Notes: generated by a model from the letters alone, not told the origin. A stretch of 64,000 nucleotides of DNA from Bacillus australimaris (GCF_001307105.1 NZ_LGYN01000001.1:124001-188000); one strand, 5' to 3'. Counted from the stretch's first letter, positions 35,757-46,193 are shown. Translations and numbers: made by a program.

Positions 35757-35795
35757 GAAACAGAACAGCTCCTTTTCATGAAACTGTTCTGTTTC
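35757..35795 (-). terminator. Terminator of the panBCD operon
   Basis: GAAACAGAACAG (35757-35768) pairs perfectly with CTGTTCTGTTTC (35784-35795) around a 15-base loop. The minus-strand tail is T-rich but broken. Confidence 0.65.
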
Positions 35796-35809
35796 CATAT
35801 AGCTTGCGT

Positions 35810-36193
35810 CTATAAAATCGTTCTCGCAGGCTCTTGCCCAATCATTTGTTCAATTTGATTTTGTTTATTTAAAACGACTACTTTTGGTGTGTGTGTCTTT
35901 GCTTCTTCTTCTGACAACATCCCATAAGCAATAATAATCACTTCATCCCCTGGCTGAACCAATCTCGCTGCGGCACCGTTTAAGCAAATGACGCCGCTCT
36001 TTCTTTCGCCGGGAATAATATATGTTTCAAGTCTTGCGCCATTATGATTATTGACAATTTGTACTTTCTCATTTGCCATCATGCCTGCCGCATCTAGTAA
36101 ATCTTCGTCAATTGTAATACTTCCTACATAATGTAAGTTTGCTTCAGTCACCGTCGCTTTATGAAGCTTAGAGGTCATAAAGGTTCTATACAT
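35810..36193 (-). CDS. panD: Aspartate 1-decarboxylase PanD
   Basis: Pyruvoyl enzyme giving beta-alanine for pantothenate. ATG 36193 lies inside the last codons of panC (8-base overlap) and gives 127 residues. Autocleavage site at G24-S25 in [10 protein letters not shown]25 becomes the pyruvoyl group. [18 protein letters not shown] is the conserved core strand. Last gene of panB-panC-panD. Confidence 0.97.
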   Translation of the reverse strand: MYRTFMTSKLHKATVTEANLHYVGSITIDEDLLDAAGMMANEKVQIVNNHNGARLETYIIPGERKSGVICLNGAAARLVQPGDEVIIIAYGMLSEEEAKTHTPKVVVLNKQNQIEQMIGQEPARTIL

Positions 36194-37052
36194 GTTTTTC
36201 ACCGCTTTCAGGAACATGGAATATCACATTATCAATCAGTCTTGCCCGTGAGAATTTCACCGCAATTGCAATAATGACCTGACCTGCTAACTGCTGAAGC
36301 GGCTCAAGCTCTGGATAGGAGTAGATCTCAATATAATCAATTTCTCCGCCCGTGTGAAGAAGCTCTTCTTTAATCAGCTGATACACACGACTGACATCAC
36401 GTTCGCCTTTTTCAACAGCTGCCTGTCCTTTATTTAATGCGCGGTATAAAGCGGGTGCTTCTTGTCTTTCTTCTTCAGAAAGATACACATTCCTTGAGCT
36501 TTTTGCTAAACCGTCTTCTTCTCTAACTGTCGGTACAGATACAAGGTGAAGATCGAAGAAGAAATCCTTGATCATCGCATCGATCACAGCGACCTGCTGT
36601 GCATCCTTTAGACCAAAATAGACATTTGTTGGTGATACGAGATGAAATAGCTTCGTGAGCACAGTGACAACGCCGTCAAAATGTCCTGGACGTTTTTTCC
36701 CGCATAAGACATCTGTCCGTTTTTGAACCGTCATCGTAATAGATGGTTCATCTGGGTACATTTCCTTTACATCAGGTGTAAATAAAATATCCACACCCGC
36801 TTCTTCTGCAAGACGCTGATCTCTTTTGATATCTCTTGGATAGGATTCAAAGTCTTCATTCGGTCCAAACTGCAAAGGATTGACAAAAATGCTCATCACG
36901 ACAATGTCATTTTGACCTCTTGCCTCTTTCGCCAAAGTCAGATGTCCTTCATGAAGAAAGCCCATCGTCGGAACAAAGCCGATGGAGCGCTGTTTTACTT
37001 GATGCTGCTTGATCAATTCTTTCAACTCGTGAATATGGGTGACAACGTTCAT
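36186..37052 (-). CDS. panC: Pantothenate synthetase PanC
   Basis: ATP-dependent ligase joining pantoate and beta-alanine. 288 residues from ATG 37052, overlapping the panB stop by four bases. HIGH-type nucleotide motif in [17 protein letters not shown]-like region around [14 protein letters not shown], and [18 protein letters not shown] for pantoate binding. Its 3' end overlaps panD. Confidence 0.97.
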   Translation of the reverse strand: MNVVTHIHELKELIKQHQVKQRSIGFVPTMGFLHEGHLTLAKEARGQNDIVVMSIFVNPLQFGPNEDFESYPRDIKRDQRLAEEAGVDILFTPDVKEMYPDEPSITMTVQKRTDVLCGKKRPGHFDGVVTVLTKLFHLVSPTNVYFGLKDAQQVAVIDAMIKDFFFDLHLVSVPTVREEDGLAKSSRNVYLSEEERQEAPALYRALNKGQAAVEKGERDVSRVYQLIKEELLHTGGEIDYIEIYSYPELEPLQQLAGQVIIAIAVKFSRARLIDNVIFHVPESGEKHV

Positions 37053-37888
37053 TTTTTGATTCCCCCATATAAGCCATCAAGGACTTCTTCTTTGATATGA
37101 AACGTGTGCATGTCCTCTGGGAATGTTCGTGCTTTGACTTCTTTTGTATATTGAATGAGCGCTTCTTCTAAAACAGTATCAATTTGCGCGTATTGTTTCA
37201 CAAATTTAGGTGTTCTAGACACCCCGTATCCTACCACATCATGGTAAACGAGAACTTGTCCGTCTGCTTCAGCCCCTGCACCAATTCCGATCACAGGAAT
37301 CTTCAGCATGTCGGTTATTCGTTTTGTCAGTTCGCCAGGTACGCATTCCAGCACAAGTGCGATCGCACCAGCTTCCTCACATTTCAAGCTGTCTTCAATC
37401 AATTTTTGAGCACTTTCGTGGTCTTTTCCTTGCACTTTATACCCGCCAAGTACACCAACTGATTGAGGTGTGAGGCCTAAATGACTGACGACAGGAATTC
37501 CGCCTCTTGTGAGGGCTTGAATGGATTCAAACACTCCATCTCCGCCTTCTAGCTTTAAGGCATCGGCACCGCTTTCTTGCATGATGCGTGCTGCATTTTT
37601 CATTGTTTCTTCTAACGAATAATGATAAGACATAAATGGCATATCAGTCACAACAAATGTGTCTTTTGCGCCTCTTTTCACTGCTTTTGTGTGGTGGATC
37701 ATATCCTCCATCGTGACTTGTACAGTTGAATCTAGTCCAAGTACAACCATCCCAAGTGAATCACCAACTAAGATCATGTCGACTTCCGCTTTTTCCGCTT
37801 GCTTAGCAGATGGATAGTCGTATGCGGTCAGCATCACAATTGGTTCGTTTTGTTCTTTCATTTTGAAAAAATCTAGCTTTGTCTTCAT
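37049..37888 (-). CDS. panB: Ketopantoate hydroxymethyltransferase PanB
   Basis: Transfers a hydroxymethyl group from methylene-tetrahydrofolate to 2-ketoisovalerate, first step of pantoate synthesis. 279 residues from ATG 37888 with AGGAGG. TIM barrel with [31 protein letters not shown] and [23 protein letters not shown], covering metal and substrate contacts. First gene of the operon, behind a structured leader of about 160 bases. Confidence 0.97.
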   Translation of the reverse strand: MKTKLDFFKMKEQNEPIVMLTAYDYPSAKQAEKAEVDMILVGDSLGMVVLGLDSTVQVTMEDMIHHTKAVKRGAKDTFVVTDMPFMSYHYSLEETMKNAARIMQESGADALKLEGGDGVFESIQALTRGGIPVVSHLGLTPQSVGVLGGYKVQGKDHESAQKLIEDSLKCEEAGAIALVLECVPGELTKRITDMLKIPVIGIGAGAEADGQVLVYHDVVGYGVSRTPKFVKQYAQIDTVLEEALIQYTKEVKARTFPEDMHTFHIKEEVLDGLYGGIKK

Positions 37889-37904
37889 TTGTTCCTCCTC
37901 ATTC

Positions 37905-38061
37905 TGGAGAGGAAATGGCTTGCCTCACATCACATGGTTTGATCTCTCATGTGCGGCGAATCATCCCTCTGTCCAAGTCCCTTAGGATCAAGGCAGAAAT
38001 TTATCATATTTTTCTTCCTAACAGGTACAGTTCTTTTCAGATACTGCCCACACGAAGTATA
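37905..38061 (-). promoter_or_regulatory. Structured leader of panBCD, candidate pan-motif RNA
   Basis: A -10 TATACT (minus strand, 38056-38061) is followed by a leader of about 160 bases. CACATG (37931-37936) pairs with CATGTG (37948-37953). TTGATC (37939-37944), inside that loop, pairs with GATCAA (37986-37991), so the two helices form a pseudoknot or exclude each other. Purine-rich GGGACTTGGACAGAGGGATG lies between. A conserved pan motif RNA of unknown ligand is known upstream of pantothenate genes in Firmicutes. I cannot check the consensus. Confidence 0.45.
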
Positions 38062-38085
38062 TCAAAAATGTGCCGGGTGTTCCAC

Positions 38086-39069
38086 TTAAGTTGACTTTAT
38101 CTCGATGTCTGCGGAGTAGATTTTTTGAATACCGGCCTCTGTTTCAAGCAATAAAACACCCTCTTCGTTGATTCCGAGCGCTTTTCCTGTATATTGCCCG
38201 TTGACGGTGCGTGCAACAATATGTTGACCAATCGTCATCGCAAACGATTCCCACAATTTTTTAATAGGTGCAAATCCAAGCTTCATATAATCGGCATACC
38301 TTTGTTCGAAGGTGGACATGATGTGTTGAATGAGTCCAGCACGATCCACTTTTTCATTCAATTCCATTCGCAGACTTGTGGCGACATCCTTTAGTTCATC
38401 CGGAAAATCATCAGCGGTTTGGTTGACATTAATACCCGGTCCAATAATGACCGCATGAACCTGATCAGCTTCTGCTTTTAATTCTGTCAGAATGCCAACC
38501 ACCTTTTTTCCGTTCAACAAAATATCGTTTGGCCATTTAATAGATGGACTGAGTCCTGTTTGCTTCTCAATAGCCTCTGCGATAGCTACAGATGCCAAAA
38601 GCGTCATTTGCGGCGCCTTATGCAGTGGAATTTCAGGCCGCAGAATGAGACTCATCCAAATGCCTGTCCCATTGGGTGAATGCCATGTTCTTTGAAGACG
38701 TCCCTTTCCGTTTGTCTGATGATCGCTGACAACGATCGTGCCGTGGGGCGCACCTTCATTGACAAGATCATGGGCAATCAGTTGAGTTGAAGCGACTTCT
38801 TCCTGAAAATAAATATGCCTGCCAAAGCTTTTCGTTTCCAGGCCAAACAAAATTTCGTCCTCACTAATTTTGTCCGGTTTACGAAGCAGACGGTATCCTT
38901 TTCTTCTGACGGCTTCTACCTCATACCCCTCTTTTCGCAAATCCTCTATATGCTTCCATACAGCTGTTCGGGAGCAGCCAAGTTCATCACAAATTTGTTG
39001 ACTTGAGACAAAATCCTGGCTAGATGCTGTAAATAGTTCAATTAATCGTTTTCTAATTGCTGATCGCAT
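38086..39069 (-). CDS. birA: Biotin operon repressor/biotin-protein ligase BirA
   Basis: Biotinylates acetyl-CoA and pyruvate carboxylases and represses biotin genes as biotinyl-AMP holo-dimer. 327 residues. ATG 39069 lies within cca (28-base overlap) with GGAGTGG upstream. Winged HTH at about 17-60 (SSQQICDELGCSRTAVWKHI). The catalytic biotin/AMP loop is in NGKGRLQRTWHSPNGTG, with SIKWPNDILLNGKKVVGIL. Small SH3-like C-terminal domain. Last gene of the ypjD-to-birA operon. Confidence 0.97.
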   Translation of the reverse strand: MRSAIRKRLIELFTASSQDFVSSQQICDELGCSRTAVWKHIEDLRKEGYEVEAVRRKGYRLLRKPDKISEDEILFGLETKSFGRHIYFQEEVASTQLIAHDLVNEGAPHGTIVVSDHQTNGKGRLQRTWHSPNGTGIWMSLILRPEIPLHKAPQMTLLASVAIAEAIEKQTGLSPSIKWPNDILLNGKKVVGILTELKAEADQVHAVIIGPGINVNQTADDFPDELKDVATSLRMELNEKVDRAGLIQHIMSTFEQRYADYMKLGFAPIKKLWESFAMTIGQHIVARTVNGQYTGKALGINEEGVLLLETEAGIQKIYSADIEIKST

Positions 39070-40244
39070 GCTTTAAGCCACTCCTCTATGGCTTCTTTTC
39101 GGTTTTCTAAACGGTTTTGCAACACGGCTTTTTTCACAAGATCAAGCTCCTCTGCAATCCATTTCCCTGAGGTCTTTTGCCGAAAGGCCATTAAATCTTT
39201 TCCTGAAACAGCAAGGTCTTGGAGCTTCTTAATTGGCAGTGCATCATATGAATGCTTTGCTGCCTCCAGTTCATCAAAGAAAATGCGGCGCTCATGTTTT
39301 AGCTGCGTGATCTTCAAGCTAGATAAGAGCACGTGTTCACCAGCTTTAAACATGTTTTCCGCATCCCAGTCACAATCGACATATTGGCTAATAGCTATTG
39401 CGTCTTTCAAAAGCTTTGTTGACAGCTTCCATTCTTTTAAGAAGGACACAGCCTCTTCTTTATCTAGGCCAAGCAAATGGATGAAAGCCCCCCAAATTTC
39501 GTCTAATCCATCGAGTAAATAATACGGAAATGCTTGGAAGGATTCATGAAGACGATCCGCTTTGAGCCCTGGCAATTCTTCATATAATTTAGTTGAAATG
39601 AGCAGTTGAATGGCCTGTTGACAATGACGGCCTTTTAACAGCTTCTCCATTTCAATTTTTTTACGTTCAACCGATATGTTGGCAAGCAGGTGCTTATCTT
39701 TTTTCATGGCTTCAGCCGTCTCATCCGCGAGTTCAAATCCAAGCTGGCTTAAAAAACGAACGGCTCTCATCATGCGGAGCGCATCTTCTTGAAAGCGGCA
39801 CGCAGGATCTCCTACGGTTTGAATTCGTTTCCGCTCAATATCCTGTTTACCGCCTACATGGTCAATGATTTCCCCATTTATATCCATAGCCATCGCATTG
39901 ATCGTTAAATCTCTCCTTAAAAGATCTTCCTTCAAGGATGTGATGAATGCTACTTCTTTCGGTCTGCGAAAATCTTCATATTCTGACTCCGTCCGAAACG
40001 TCGTCACCTCATAGCTGACCCCATCATGTAGAACAATGACAGTGCCATGCTCCTTGCCGACATCCACCGTTTTTTCAAACAAAGACTCGACCGTATCAGG
40101 AGTTGCATCTGTCGCAATATCGATATCGCCAATTTCCCGTCCTAATAGAACATCTCTCACCGCTCCACCGACAAAGTAAGCCTGATGCCCATGTTCGTGC
40201 AGTGTATGTAAAATAGGGATCGCATGTGTGAATGGTTCATTCAT
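39042..40244 (-). CDS. cca: CCA-adding tRNA nucleotidyltransferase
   Basis: Adds or repairs the 3' CCA of tRNAs without a template. Class II enzyme, 400 residues from ATG 40244, nine bases after AAGGTG; three upstream in-frame starts sit on the ribosome site. Head domain: [22 protein letters not shown] with catalytic Dx[13 protein letters not shown], and [18 protein letters not shown] for nucleotide choice. Overlaps bshA by 8 bases upstream and birA downstream. Confidence 0.96.
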   Translation of the reverse strand: MNEPFTHAIPILHTLHEHGHQAYFVGGAVRDVLLGREIGDIDIATDATPDTVESLFEKTVDVGKEHGTVIVLHDGVSYEVTTFRTESEYEDFRRPKEVAFITSLKEDLLRRDLTINAMAMDINGEIIDHVGGKQDIERKRIQTVGDPACRFQEDALRMMRAVRFLSQLGFELADETAEAMKKDKHLLANISVERKKIEMEKLLKGRHCQQAIQLLISTKLYEELPGLKADRLHESFQAFPYYLLDGLDEIWGAFIHLLGLDKEEAVSFLKEWKLSTKLLKDAIAISQYVDCDWDAENMFKAGEHVLLSSLKITQLKHERRIFFDELEAAKHSYDALPIKKLQDLAVSGKDLMAFRQKTSGKWIAEELDLVKKAVLQNRLENRKEAIEEWLKACDQQLEND

Positions 40245-41382
40245 TTGCATCATCACCTTCGATCAATTCTAGGTAAAGCTTTTCATATTCACTCACAATT
40301 TTTTCAGAAGAGAATTGAGATTGAACACTAGACAGGGCTGCTGCTGACACTTGTTCATGAAGCGATTTGTCTTTCAACAAAAACACCGCGTGCTTTGCTG
40401 CTCCGTCTATATCGCCGAGCGGGACAAGAAACCCTGTTTCTCCATGCGTAATGACCTCTGGAATACCGCCGACATCTGTCCCGATACAAGGTACACCGCA
40501 CGCCATTGCCTCAAGGAGCACAAGTCCAAAGCTTTCCTTCTCTGAAAGAAGCAGCTTCAAATCACTGATTGAATAAAGCTCCTCAACCTTCTCCTGCTTT
40601 CCTAAAAATAACACGCGGTCCGTCAGTCCCAGTTTTTTCACCAGTTCGCAAACAACCGATTTTTCTGGACCGTCCCCAATGAGCAGTAGTTTTGCATTCA
40701 CCTGATCAGAGATTTTTTTAAACACATGAATGACATCATGCACCCGCTTCACCTTGCGGAAATTCGATACATGGATGACGACTTTTTCATCGCGCAAAAG
40801 ACCATAATGTCTTTTCAGCACTTCGTGATCTTCACGCAAGTATACACGCTCATCGACGAAATTATGGATTGTCTCGATCTTTTTATCAGGTTTGATTAAG
40901 TCGTACGTCTGCGCAGCTAATGAATGCGACACCGCCGTCACGCGATCCGATGATTCGATGGCAAATCGGATGACTTCCTTTAAAGATGGATCATAGCCTA
41001 AAACCGTAATGTCCGTCCCGTGAAGCGTCGTAACGACTTTCACAGAGTGTCCAGTCATTTGCTTGGCTAAGAACGCACAGACGGCGTGCGGGACCGCATA
41101 ATGTGCGTGAATAATATCGAGCTTCTCTCGTTTTGCGACTTCTGCCAACTTACTTGCCAGCGCAAGGTCATAAGGCGGATATTGAAAAACAGCGTATTGA
41201 TTCACATCCACCTCATGAAAATAAATATTCGGATACACTTTATTAAGCCTAAACGGAATGCTTGAGGTAATGAAATGAACATCGTGCCCTTTTTCAGCTA
41301 AACGTTTCCCAAGCTCAGTAGCAATAATACCCGAGCCGCCGACACTTGGATAACAAGTAATTCCGATCTTCAGTTTTTTCAT
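40237..41382 (-). CDS. bshA: Bacillithiol glycosyltransferase BshA (YpjH)
   Basis: Makes N-acetylglucosaminyl-malate from UDP-GlcNAc and L-malate, first bacillithiol step. GT4 fold, 381 residues from ATG 41382 with GGGGGG. N-terminal [22 protein letters not shown], and the donor-site EX7E motif in [20 protein letters not shown]. Lies two bases after bshB1, giving two consecutive pathway enzymes. Confidence 0.96.
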   Translation of the reverse strand: MKKLKIGITCYPSVGGSGIIATELGKRLAEKGHDVHFITSSIPFRLNKVYPNIYFHEVDVNQYAVFQYPPYDLALASKLAEVAKREKLDIIHAHYAVPHAVCAFLAKQMTGHSVKVVTTLHGTDITVLGYDPSLKEVIRFAIESSDRVTAVSHSLAAQTYDLIKPDKKIETIHNFVDERVYLREDHEVLKRHYGLLRDEKVVIHVSNFRKVKRVHDVIHVFKKISDQVNAKLLLIGDGPEKSVVCELVKKLGLTDRVLFLGKQEKVEELYSISDLKLLLSEKESFGLVLLEAMACGVPCIGTDVGGIPEVITHGETGFLVPLGDIDGAAKHAVFLLKDKSLHEQVSAAALSSVQSQFSSEKIVSEYEKLYLELIEGDDANE

Positions 41383-41384
41383 AA

Positions 41385-42089
41385 TTACCCCCCAAGTAAG
41401 TCATCATCCATCAAAAGAGGTTTTTTAGTGATAAACCCTTCTGCATATGTTTTGTTGACTTCTCTTCCATACATAGACTCTCTCATTTTGACAAAATCAA
41501 TATAACCGTTCACAAGAGGTGTCTCTACTGAATCTGCTGATTTAACAAATTGGCTTTTATACGCATGCAAGCTATCGACCTTTTGATGCATCTCCCGAGA
41601 AATATCGATCACAAAGTCTGGACGATGATGACCGTTAATCATGTAATAGTACATCTGGCTTATTTTATGCGCTGGCTGCTTGTATGAATCTTCAAATTTA
41701 TGTATACCTGCAGAAAAAGCGGCCTCTTCTACAAGTGAGCCCGCATGACCATGATCTGGATGACGATCTTGGTAGTGCGGAGCAAAAATCAGTTTCGGTT
41801 TGTATGTTCGAATCACGCCTGCAATTTCCTTCATTGCTTCGTCATTTAAATACAGCCCTCTATCTGGAAGTGTAAGCTGGATGCGCGTTGTCACACCTAA
41901 AATAGCGGCGGCGGCTTTTGCTTCTTCCTTGCGGCTCTCTACCGTTCCATTTGAAGATAATTCAGCCTGGGTCAAGTCGCAAATCCCGACACGCGCGCCT
42001 TTTTTTACGTATTTTGCAATCGTTCCGCCCATTCCGATCTCTACATCATCGCTATGGGCGCCGAATGCAAGGATATCAAGTCGTTTCAT
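41385..42089 (-). CDS. bshB1: Bacillithiol deacetylase BshB1 (YpjG)
   Basis: Zinc-dependent LmbE/PIG-L deacetylase converting GlcNAc-malate to GlcN-malate. 234 residues from ATG 42089 with GGAGGAA. The metal motif is [13 protein letters not shown] and the third ligand region [14 protein letters not shown]. Overlaps the end of mgsA by 14 bases, so translation is probably coupled. Confidence 0.96.
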
Positions 42090-42495
42090 TTGTTCCTCCG
42101 TTTTTTGCTACATCTCGAAAATCAAACGTACCTTTATTTAAATTCCTGACTAAAATTTCAGCGGTTCCCATATTGGTGGCTAATGGAATGGTATATACAT
42201 CACAAAGCCGTATGAGCGCAGATACGTCCGGTTCATGCGGCTGCGCTGTTAGCGGGTCTCTAAAAAAGAGCACAAGATCCATTGCGTTATCAGCAATTAA
42301 AGCACCAATCTGCTGATCTCCTCCAAGTGGTCCTGACTGGAAACGATGAATGGGAAGCCCCGTCGCTTCTTTCACTCTCAAACCTGTCGTCCCTGTTGCA
42401 TAAAGTGTATGATCTGCCAAAATATCACGGTACGCAATGGCAAATTGAATCATGTCACTTTTTTTCTTATCGTGAGCGATTAAAGCAATATTCAT
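42076..42495 (-). CDS. mgsA: Methylglyoxal synthase MgsA
   Basis: Converts dihydroxyacetone phosphate to methylglyoxal and phosphate, relieving sugar-phosphate stress. 139 residues. Start [12 protein letters not shown] with phosphate-binding TGTTG. Catalytic Asp in [12 protein letters not shown] and the His in AQPHEPDV. Grouping with bacillithiol genes makes sense, since bacillithiol detoxifies methylglyoxal. Confidence 0.96.
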
Positions 42496-42512
42496 CAGGA
42501 ATCCACTCCTTA

Positions 42513-43316
42513 TTAGTCGATGATATTTTCTAATCCATAGACGAGCTGATCAATGTGCATGACCTGTTCCACTGAAAGCTTCACACCTGACATAAAGGAT
42601 GCACGGTTATAAGAATCATGACGAATGGTGAGCGTCTGTCCGTCCATTCCAAACAGTACCTCTTGATGGGCAATCATTCCTGGAAGTCTTACGCTGTGCA
42701 GACGAATACCATCATAATCTGCGCCTCGTGCCCCTTCAATTAATTCTTTCTCTTCGGGATGTCCTTGCTTTTTGCTTTCTCTTACTTCGGCAATCATTTC
42801 CGCCGTTTTTAATCCTGTACCGCTCGGAGCATCCAGTTTTTTATCATGATGAAGCTCAATGATTTCAACGTCAGGGAAGTAATTCGCTGCCATTTTGGCA
42901 AACTTCATCATTAAGACTGCACCTACAGCAAAGTTTGGTGCAATAATACAGCCTATGCCCTTTTCTTCTGTTAATTGCTGAAGCTCTTTCAGGTCAGCTT
43001 CTGAAAATCCAGTTGTACCTACGACTGGACGCACGCCATGTTCAAGTGCTTTTTTTGTATGTACTTTCCCGATTTCTGGTGTCGTCAGATCAATTAATAC
43101 ATCTGGTGCTGTTTCTGAAAGACACACATCAATATCCGTATAAATTGGCGCATCTGATGTCGTATGAATCACATCAGATAATTTTTTTCCTTCGTGCGCG
43201 TGATCAAGTGCTGCCACCAGCTCAAAATGGCTTGTTTCTTCCGCCAGCTTCACAGCCTCTATTCCCATTCTCCCTCTTGCTCCAGCAATTACGACTTTGA
43301 TGGTTTTGCTTGTCAT
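42513..43316 (-). CDS. dapB: 4-hydroxy-tetrahydrodipicolinate reductase DapB
   Basis: NAD(P)H-dependent step to tetrahydrodipicolinate for lysine, diaminopimelate and spore dipicolinate. 267 residues. The nucleotide motif is [15 protein letters not shown]. Active site: [20 protein letters not shown], with the catalytic His-His and Lys. Follows ypjD by five bases in one operon. Confidence 0.97.
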
Positions 43317-43321
43317 TGTCT

Positions 43322-43657
43322 CTACTTCCCTTCTTTTTTCGTCCAGCGGTCTTTATCTCTTGTATTGAATTTATGCATTACACGATCATGTGCTTCTTCT
43401 AGTGAAATATCGAGTGAATTAGCGAGACATGTTAACACAAACAACACATCACCAATTTCTTCTTCCATACTTTTTTCTGTTTCTGTTGTTTTTTTCGGCT
43501 TTTCTCCATAGTAATGGTTAACCTCTCTTGCCAGTTCCCCTAATTCTTCTGTCAGACGGGCCATCATGGCAAGTGGGCTGAAATAGCCTTCTTTAAATTG
43601 ACCTATGTAATCATCTACTTCTTGCTGCACGTGACGCAGCGTTTTTTCATTCGTCAT
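43322..43657 (-). CDS. ypjD: MazG-like nucleotide pyrophosphohydrolase (YpjD)
   Basis: All-alpha NTP pyrophosphatase of 111 residues. ATG 43657 lies nine bases after AGGAGG and gives the B. subtilis length. Metal-binding acidic helices: [20 protein letters not shown] and [20 protein letters not shown]. Likely removes unwanted nucleotides; the exact substrate is unknown. First gene of the ypjD-dapB-mgsA-bshB1-bshA-cca-birA operon. Confidence 0.93.
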   Translation of the reverse strand: MTNEKTLRHVQQEVDDYIGQFKEGYFSPLAMMARLTEELGELAREVNHYYGEKPKKTTETEKSMEEEIGDVLFVLTCLANSLDISLEEAHDRVMHKFNTRDKDRWTKKEGK

Positions 43658-43685
43658 GAAGCTCATCCTCCTATCCATCTCTTAC

Positions 43686-43714
43686 ATGTTAGCGAAATCA
43701 TAAATATTTGACAA
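43686..43714 (-). promoter_or_regulatory. Promoter of the ypjD-to-birA operon
   Basis: Minus-strand -35 TTGTCA (43709-43714) and -10 TAACAT (43686-43691) are 17 bases apart, in the divergent gap to ypjC. Confidence 0.6.
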
Positions 43715-43730
43715 ATGTTTAAAACTCAGT

Positions 43731-43759
43731 TTGCTTGTTTCTCTCCCATACCATATAAT
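43731..43759 (+). promoter_or_regulatory. Promoter of ypjC
   Basis: TTGCTT (43731-43736) and a perfect TATAAT (43754-43759) are 17 bases apart, 35 bases before the TTG start. Confidence 0.65.
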
Positions 43760-43794
43760 ATTATCGCTGTCTAAGCAAAAAAAGGAGTGATCTC

Positions 43795-44667
43795 TTGCTA
43801 AAAGAAATTCGTCTTAAAAATATCGTATTTATTTTAATAGGATCGGCGATTTTTTCTTTCGGTCTTGTTCATTTTAATATGCAGAACAATTTGGCGGAAG
43901 GCGGATTTACAGGTATTACACTGCTTTTATATTTTTTATTTCACATTGATCCATCCATTTCAAACCTTGTCTTAAACATTCCAATCTTTTTTATCGGCTG
44001 GAAAATGCTCGGCAGAACCATGTTTACATACACAATTGTAGGAACAGTCAGTCTTTCCGTTTTTCTTGCCATCTTCCAGCGCTTTCAAATACATATGCCT
44101 CTCCAGCACGATTTAGCCTTAGCTGCCCTCTTTGCAGGTGTGTTTATCGGAACAGGCCTCGGAATCATCTTTAAATTCGGCGGTACAACAGGCGGCGTGG
44201 ACATCATTGCTAGACTCATTAACAAGCATTATCAGGTGGCCATGGGACGAACAATGTTCATCTTTGACGCATGCGTCATTACGATTTCTCTTACTTATTT
44301 AAATTATAAAGAAGCGATGTATACTCTCGTCGCAGTCTTTGTTGCTGCGAAGGTCATTGACTTCATGCAAGAAGGCGCTTATGCAGCCAAAGGCGCCATG
44401 ATTATCTCTGAAAAAGATGATATCATTCAAAAGAAAATCACAGAGGAAATGGAGCGCGGTGTGACCATCTTAAAAGGGATTGGTTCCTATACGAAACAGG
44501 AGCGCAACGTCCTTTATTGTGTCGTTCCGAAAAACGAGCTTGTCCATCTCAAAAGCGTCGTGACCTCAGTCGATCCTCATGCGTTTGTTTCCGTCAGTGA
44601 TGTGCATGATGTACTCGGCGAAGGCTTCACATTAGATGAACACAAAAAGCCGCTCAATCCGCATTAA
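43795..44667 (+). CDS. ypjC: YpjC, YitT/DUF2179-family membrane protein
   Basis: 290 residues with a TTG start (43795) after a strong AAAGGAGTGA. Five to six membrane segments fill residues 10-195, with the glycine-rich GLGIIFKFGGTTGGVDIIARL characteristic of the family. A soluble C-terminal DUF2179 domain (about 205-280) contains GVTILKGIGSYTKQERNVLYCVV. Function unknown; some relatives bind ligands in their DUF2179 domain. Single-gene unit, divergent from ypjD. Confidence 0.92.
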   Translation: MLKEIRLKNIVFILIGSAIFSFGLVHFNMQNNLAEGGFTGITLLLYFLFHIDPSISNLVLNIPIFFIGWKMLGRTMFTYTIVGTVSLSVFLAIFQRFQIHMPLQHDLALAALFAGVFIGTGLGIIFKFGGTTGGVDIIARLINKHYQVAMGRTMFIFDACVITISLTYLNYKEAMYTLVAVFVAAKVIDFMQEGAYAAKGAMIISEKDDIIQKKITEEMERGVTILKGIGSYTKQERNVLYCVVPKNELVHLKSVVTSVDPHAFVSVSDVHDVLGEGFTLDEHKKPLNPH

Positions 44668-44699
44668 AAAAAGAAGCCCAAAACTGGTGCTTCTTTTTT
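44667..44699 (+). terminator. Bidirectional terminator between ypjC and ypjB
   Basis: AAAAAAGAAGC pairs with GCTTCTTTTTT around an 11-base loop. It starts at the ypjC stop and ends at the ypjB stop. Confidence 0.85.
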
Positions 44700-45501
44700 A
44701 TGATTTTGGATAATCAGCCTGACGTTTTTGCTTCTTCTCTTTTTCAGCACGATATTTCCGAAACCCAACATACGTTAACGTTAATAAAATGATACTCCCG
44801 GTTGTTAAAATGACCCATAAAAGTGATGGATCCGCTTCATCTTGATCGACATGAGCAAACACACTCGATAAATCCTCTTCCAGCTTCGTGAGACGTTCAA
44901 GCTTTGTCCCATTTGATGCCTTTAAAAATTCACCTTGCTCAATCACTTCCATGTGCTGCTTTATCGTCTGCAGCTTTTCAGGCGAAATATCAATGGTTAA
45001 ACTCGGATAGATCATATCGTATAAAGAAACCAGCTCATTCCAAGTTTCATAGAATGTTGTCGATTCTGGATCTTTCACTTCTTTTTTCAAAGTGGGAAAA
45101 GATCCCAAAATAGGCTTTTCGAGCGAACCCCAAAGCGGCTCAGAATCCGACTGGATTGCATCGATCAGCATTCTAAATTGAGCGGCATAACGAAGCTTTT
45201 CGCGCTCATTCAATTCTTCCTGCGGCAGCCCTTTTATGATATCTTGATAGCCAAGTGTAATTTGCCGAATCTGCGTATTCGTCAAAGTTCCACGCCAATT
45301 CTCAGCTTTAAATGTCTTTTCAACATATAATGCGACTTGTAACGCCTCATCATATTTAGCTTGTCTCGTTAATTGAAAGATTGAATCTGATAGTTCCGTT
45401 AATTCTTGCAGCGCGTTAGCAGCTGTCTCCTCACCTTTGGCAACAGCCGGCTGTAATACGAGAAAAAATAATAGAATCATCGCGATTGGCTTTCGTTTCA
45501 T
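44698..45501 (-). CDS. ypjB: YpjB, sporulation-associated membrane protein
   Basis: 267 residues. Cleavable-looking signal peptide (MKRKPIAMILLFFLVLQPAVAKG), a long helical extracytoplasmic domain rich in Glu, Leu and Gln, then a C-terminal membrane span (LLWVILTTGSIILLTLTYVGF) and a basic tail. This is the YpjB family of endospore formers. Exact role unknown. Downstream of ypjA on the same strand. Confidence 0.88.
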   Translation of the reverse strand: MKRKPIAMILLFFLVLQPAVAKGEETAANALQELTELSDSIFQLTRQAKYDEALQVALYVEKTFKAENWRGTLTNTQIRQITLGYQDIIKGLPQEELNEREKLRYAAQFRMLIDAIQSDSEPLWGSLEKPILGSFPTLKKEVKDPESTTFYETWNELVSLYDMIYPSLTIDISPEKLQTIKQHMEVIEQGEFLKASNGTKLERLTKLEEDLSSVFAHVDQDEADPSLLWVILTTGSIILLTLTYVGFRKYRAEKEKKQKRQADYPKS

Positions 45502-45566
45502 GCAAGTCCCTCCTAGCCCTTCTCCATACAGCGTATGAAGAAAAGGACAAGGTTAGACCAACATTG

Positions 45567-46160
45567 TTAAGGGAGTTCCAGCTTAACCGATTTTTTCGAT
45601 AGAACGAGATAATACGAAACAAGAAGAACCGCAATACTTAACCAAAACGTCACGTAGCCGATCTCGTTTGAATAGGCAGACAACATAGAATAACGCGGCA
45701 TCATACCAAATACATAATCAATCACATCGTTATGTAAAATCCAAATGCCAGCTACCACCAAATGGCGCATTTGAAAACGGTAATACGGCGCAAACAATAC
45801 AGCCTGAACCGCCATCGCAAAATGAGACCCAATCAGCATGTAGCCTTCCCATGGAAAGTCATCAATCGATAAAAGCACAAAGATATTCATTCCTACAGCC
45901 CATAACCCATATTTGATCAAGGTCACAAGAGCAAGTGCTTCAAAATAAGGAGCGTTTCGTTTCATCAAAAACGCAAGTAATACAAATAAAAAGAAAAAAC
46001 TGGCCGTTGGACTGTCTGGAACAAAAGCTAAAAAAATAGCAGGCGTCTCTACGAGCTGCGGAATATACCAATAGTATCCGTACACAGTGCCAAGGAAATT
46101 GACAATAAGCACCAGCACAAGCATGTAGCGCGTAGCTAGCAAATATTGAATCCATCTCAT
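45567..46160 (-). CDS. ypjA: YpjA, DUF1405 membrane protein
   Basis: 197 residues from ATG 46160; a GTG twelve bases earlier is also possible. Six or so hydrophobic segments. The family stretch VNFLGTVYGYYWYIPQLVET is followed by FLAFVPDSPTASFFFLFVLL. Function unknown. Lies after qcrC, separated by a bidirectional terminator. Confidence 0.88.
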   Translation of the reverse strand: MRWIQYLLATRYMLVLVLIVNFLGTVYGYYWYIPQLVETPAIFLAFVPDSPTASFFFLFVLLAFLMKRNAPYFEALALVTLIKYGLWAVGMNIFVLLSIDDFPWEGYMLIGSHFAMAVQAVLFAPYYRFQMRHLVVAGIWILHNDVIDYVFGMMPRYSMLSAYSNEIGYVTFWLSIAVLLVSYYLVLSKKSVKLELP

Positions 46161-46193
46161 ATGTCTCTTCACTCACGATCTGTTAAAATCAGA

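Noticed and set aside
39088..39522. Long open frame (144 codons) antisense to cca
   Set aside because: Lies entirely inside a conserved gene on the other strand; Ser-rich shadow translation with no ribosome site.
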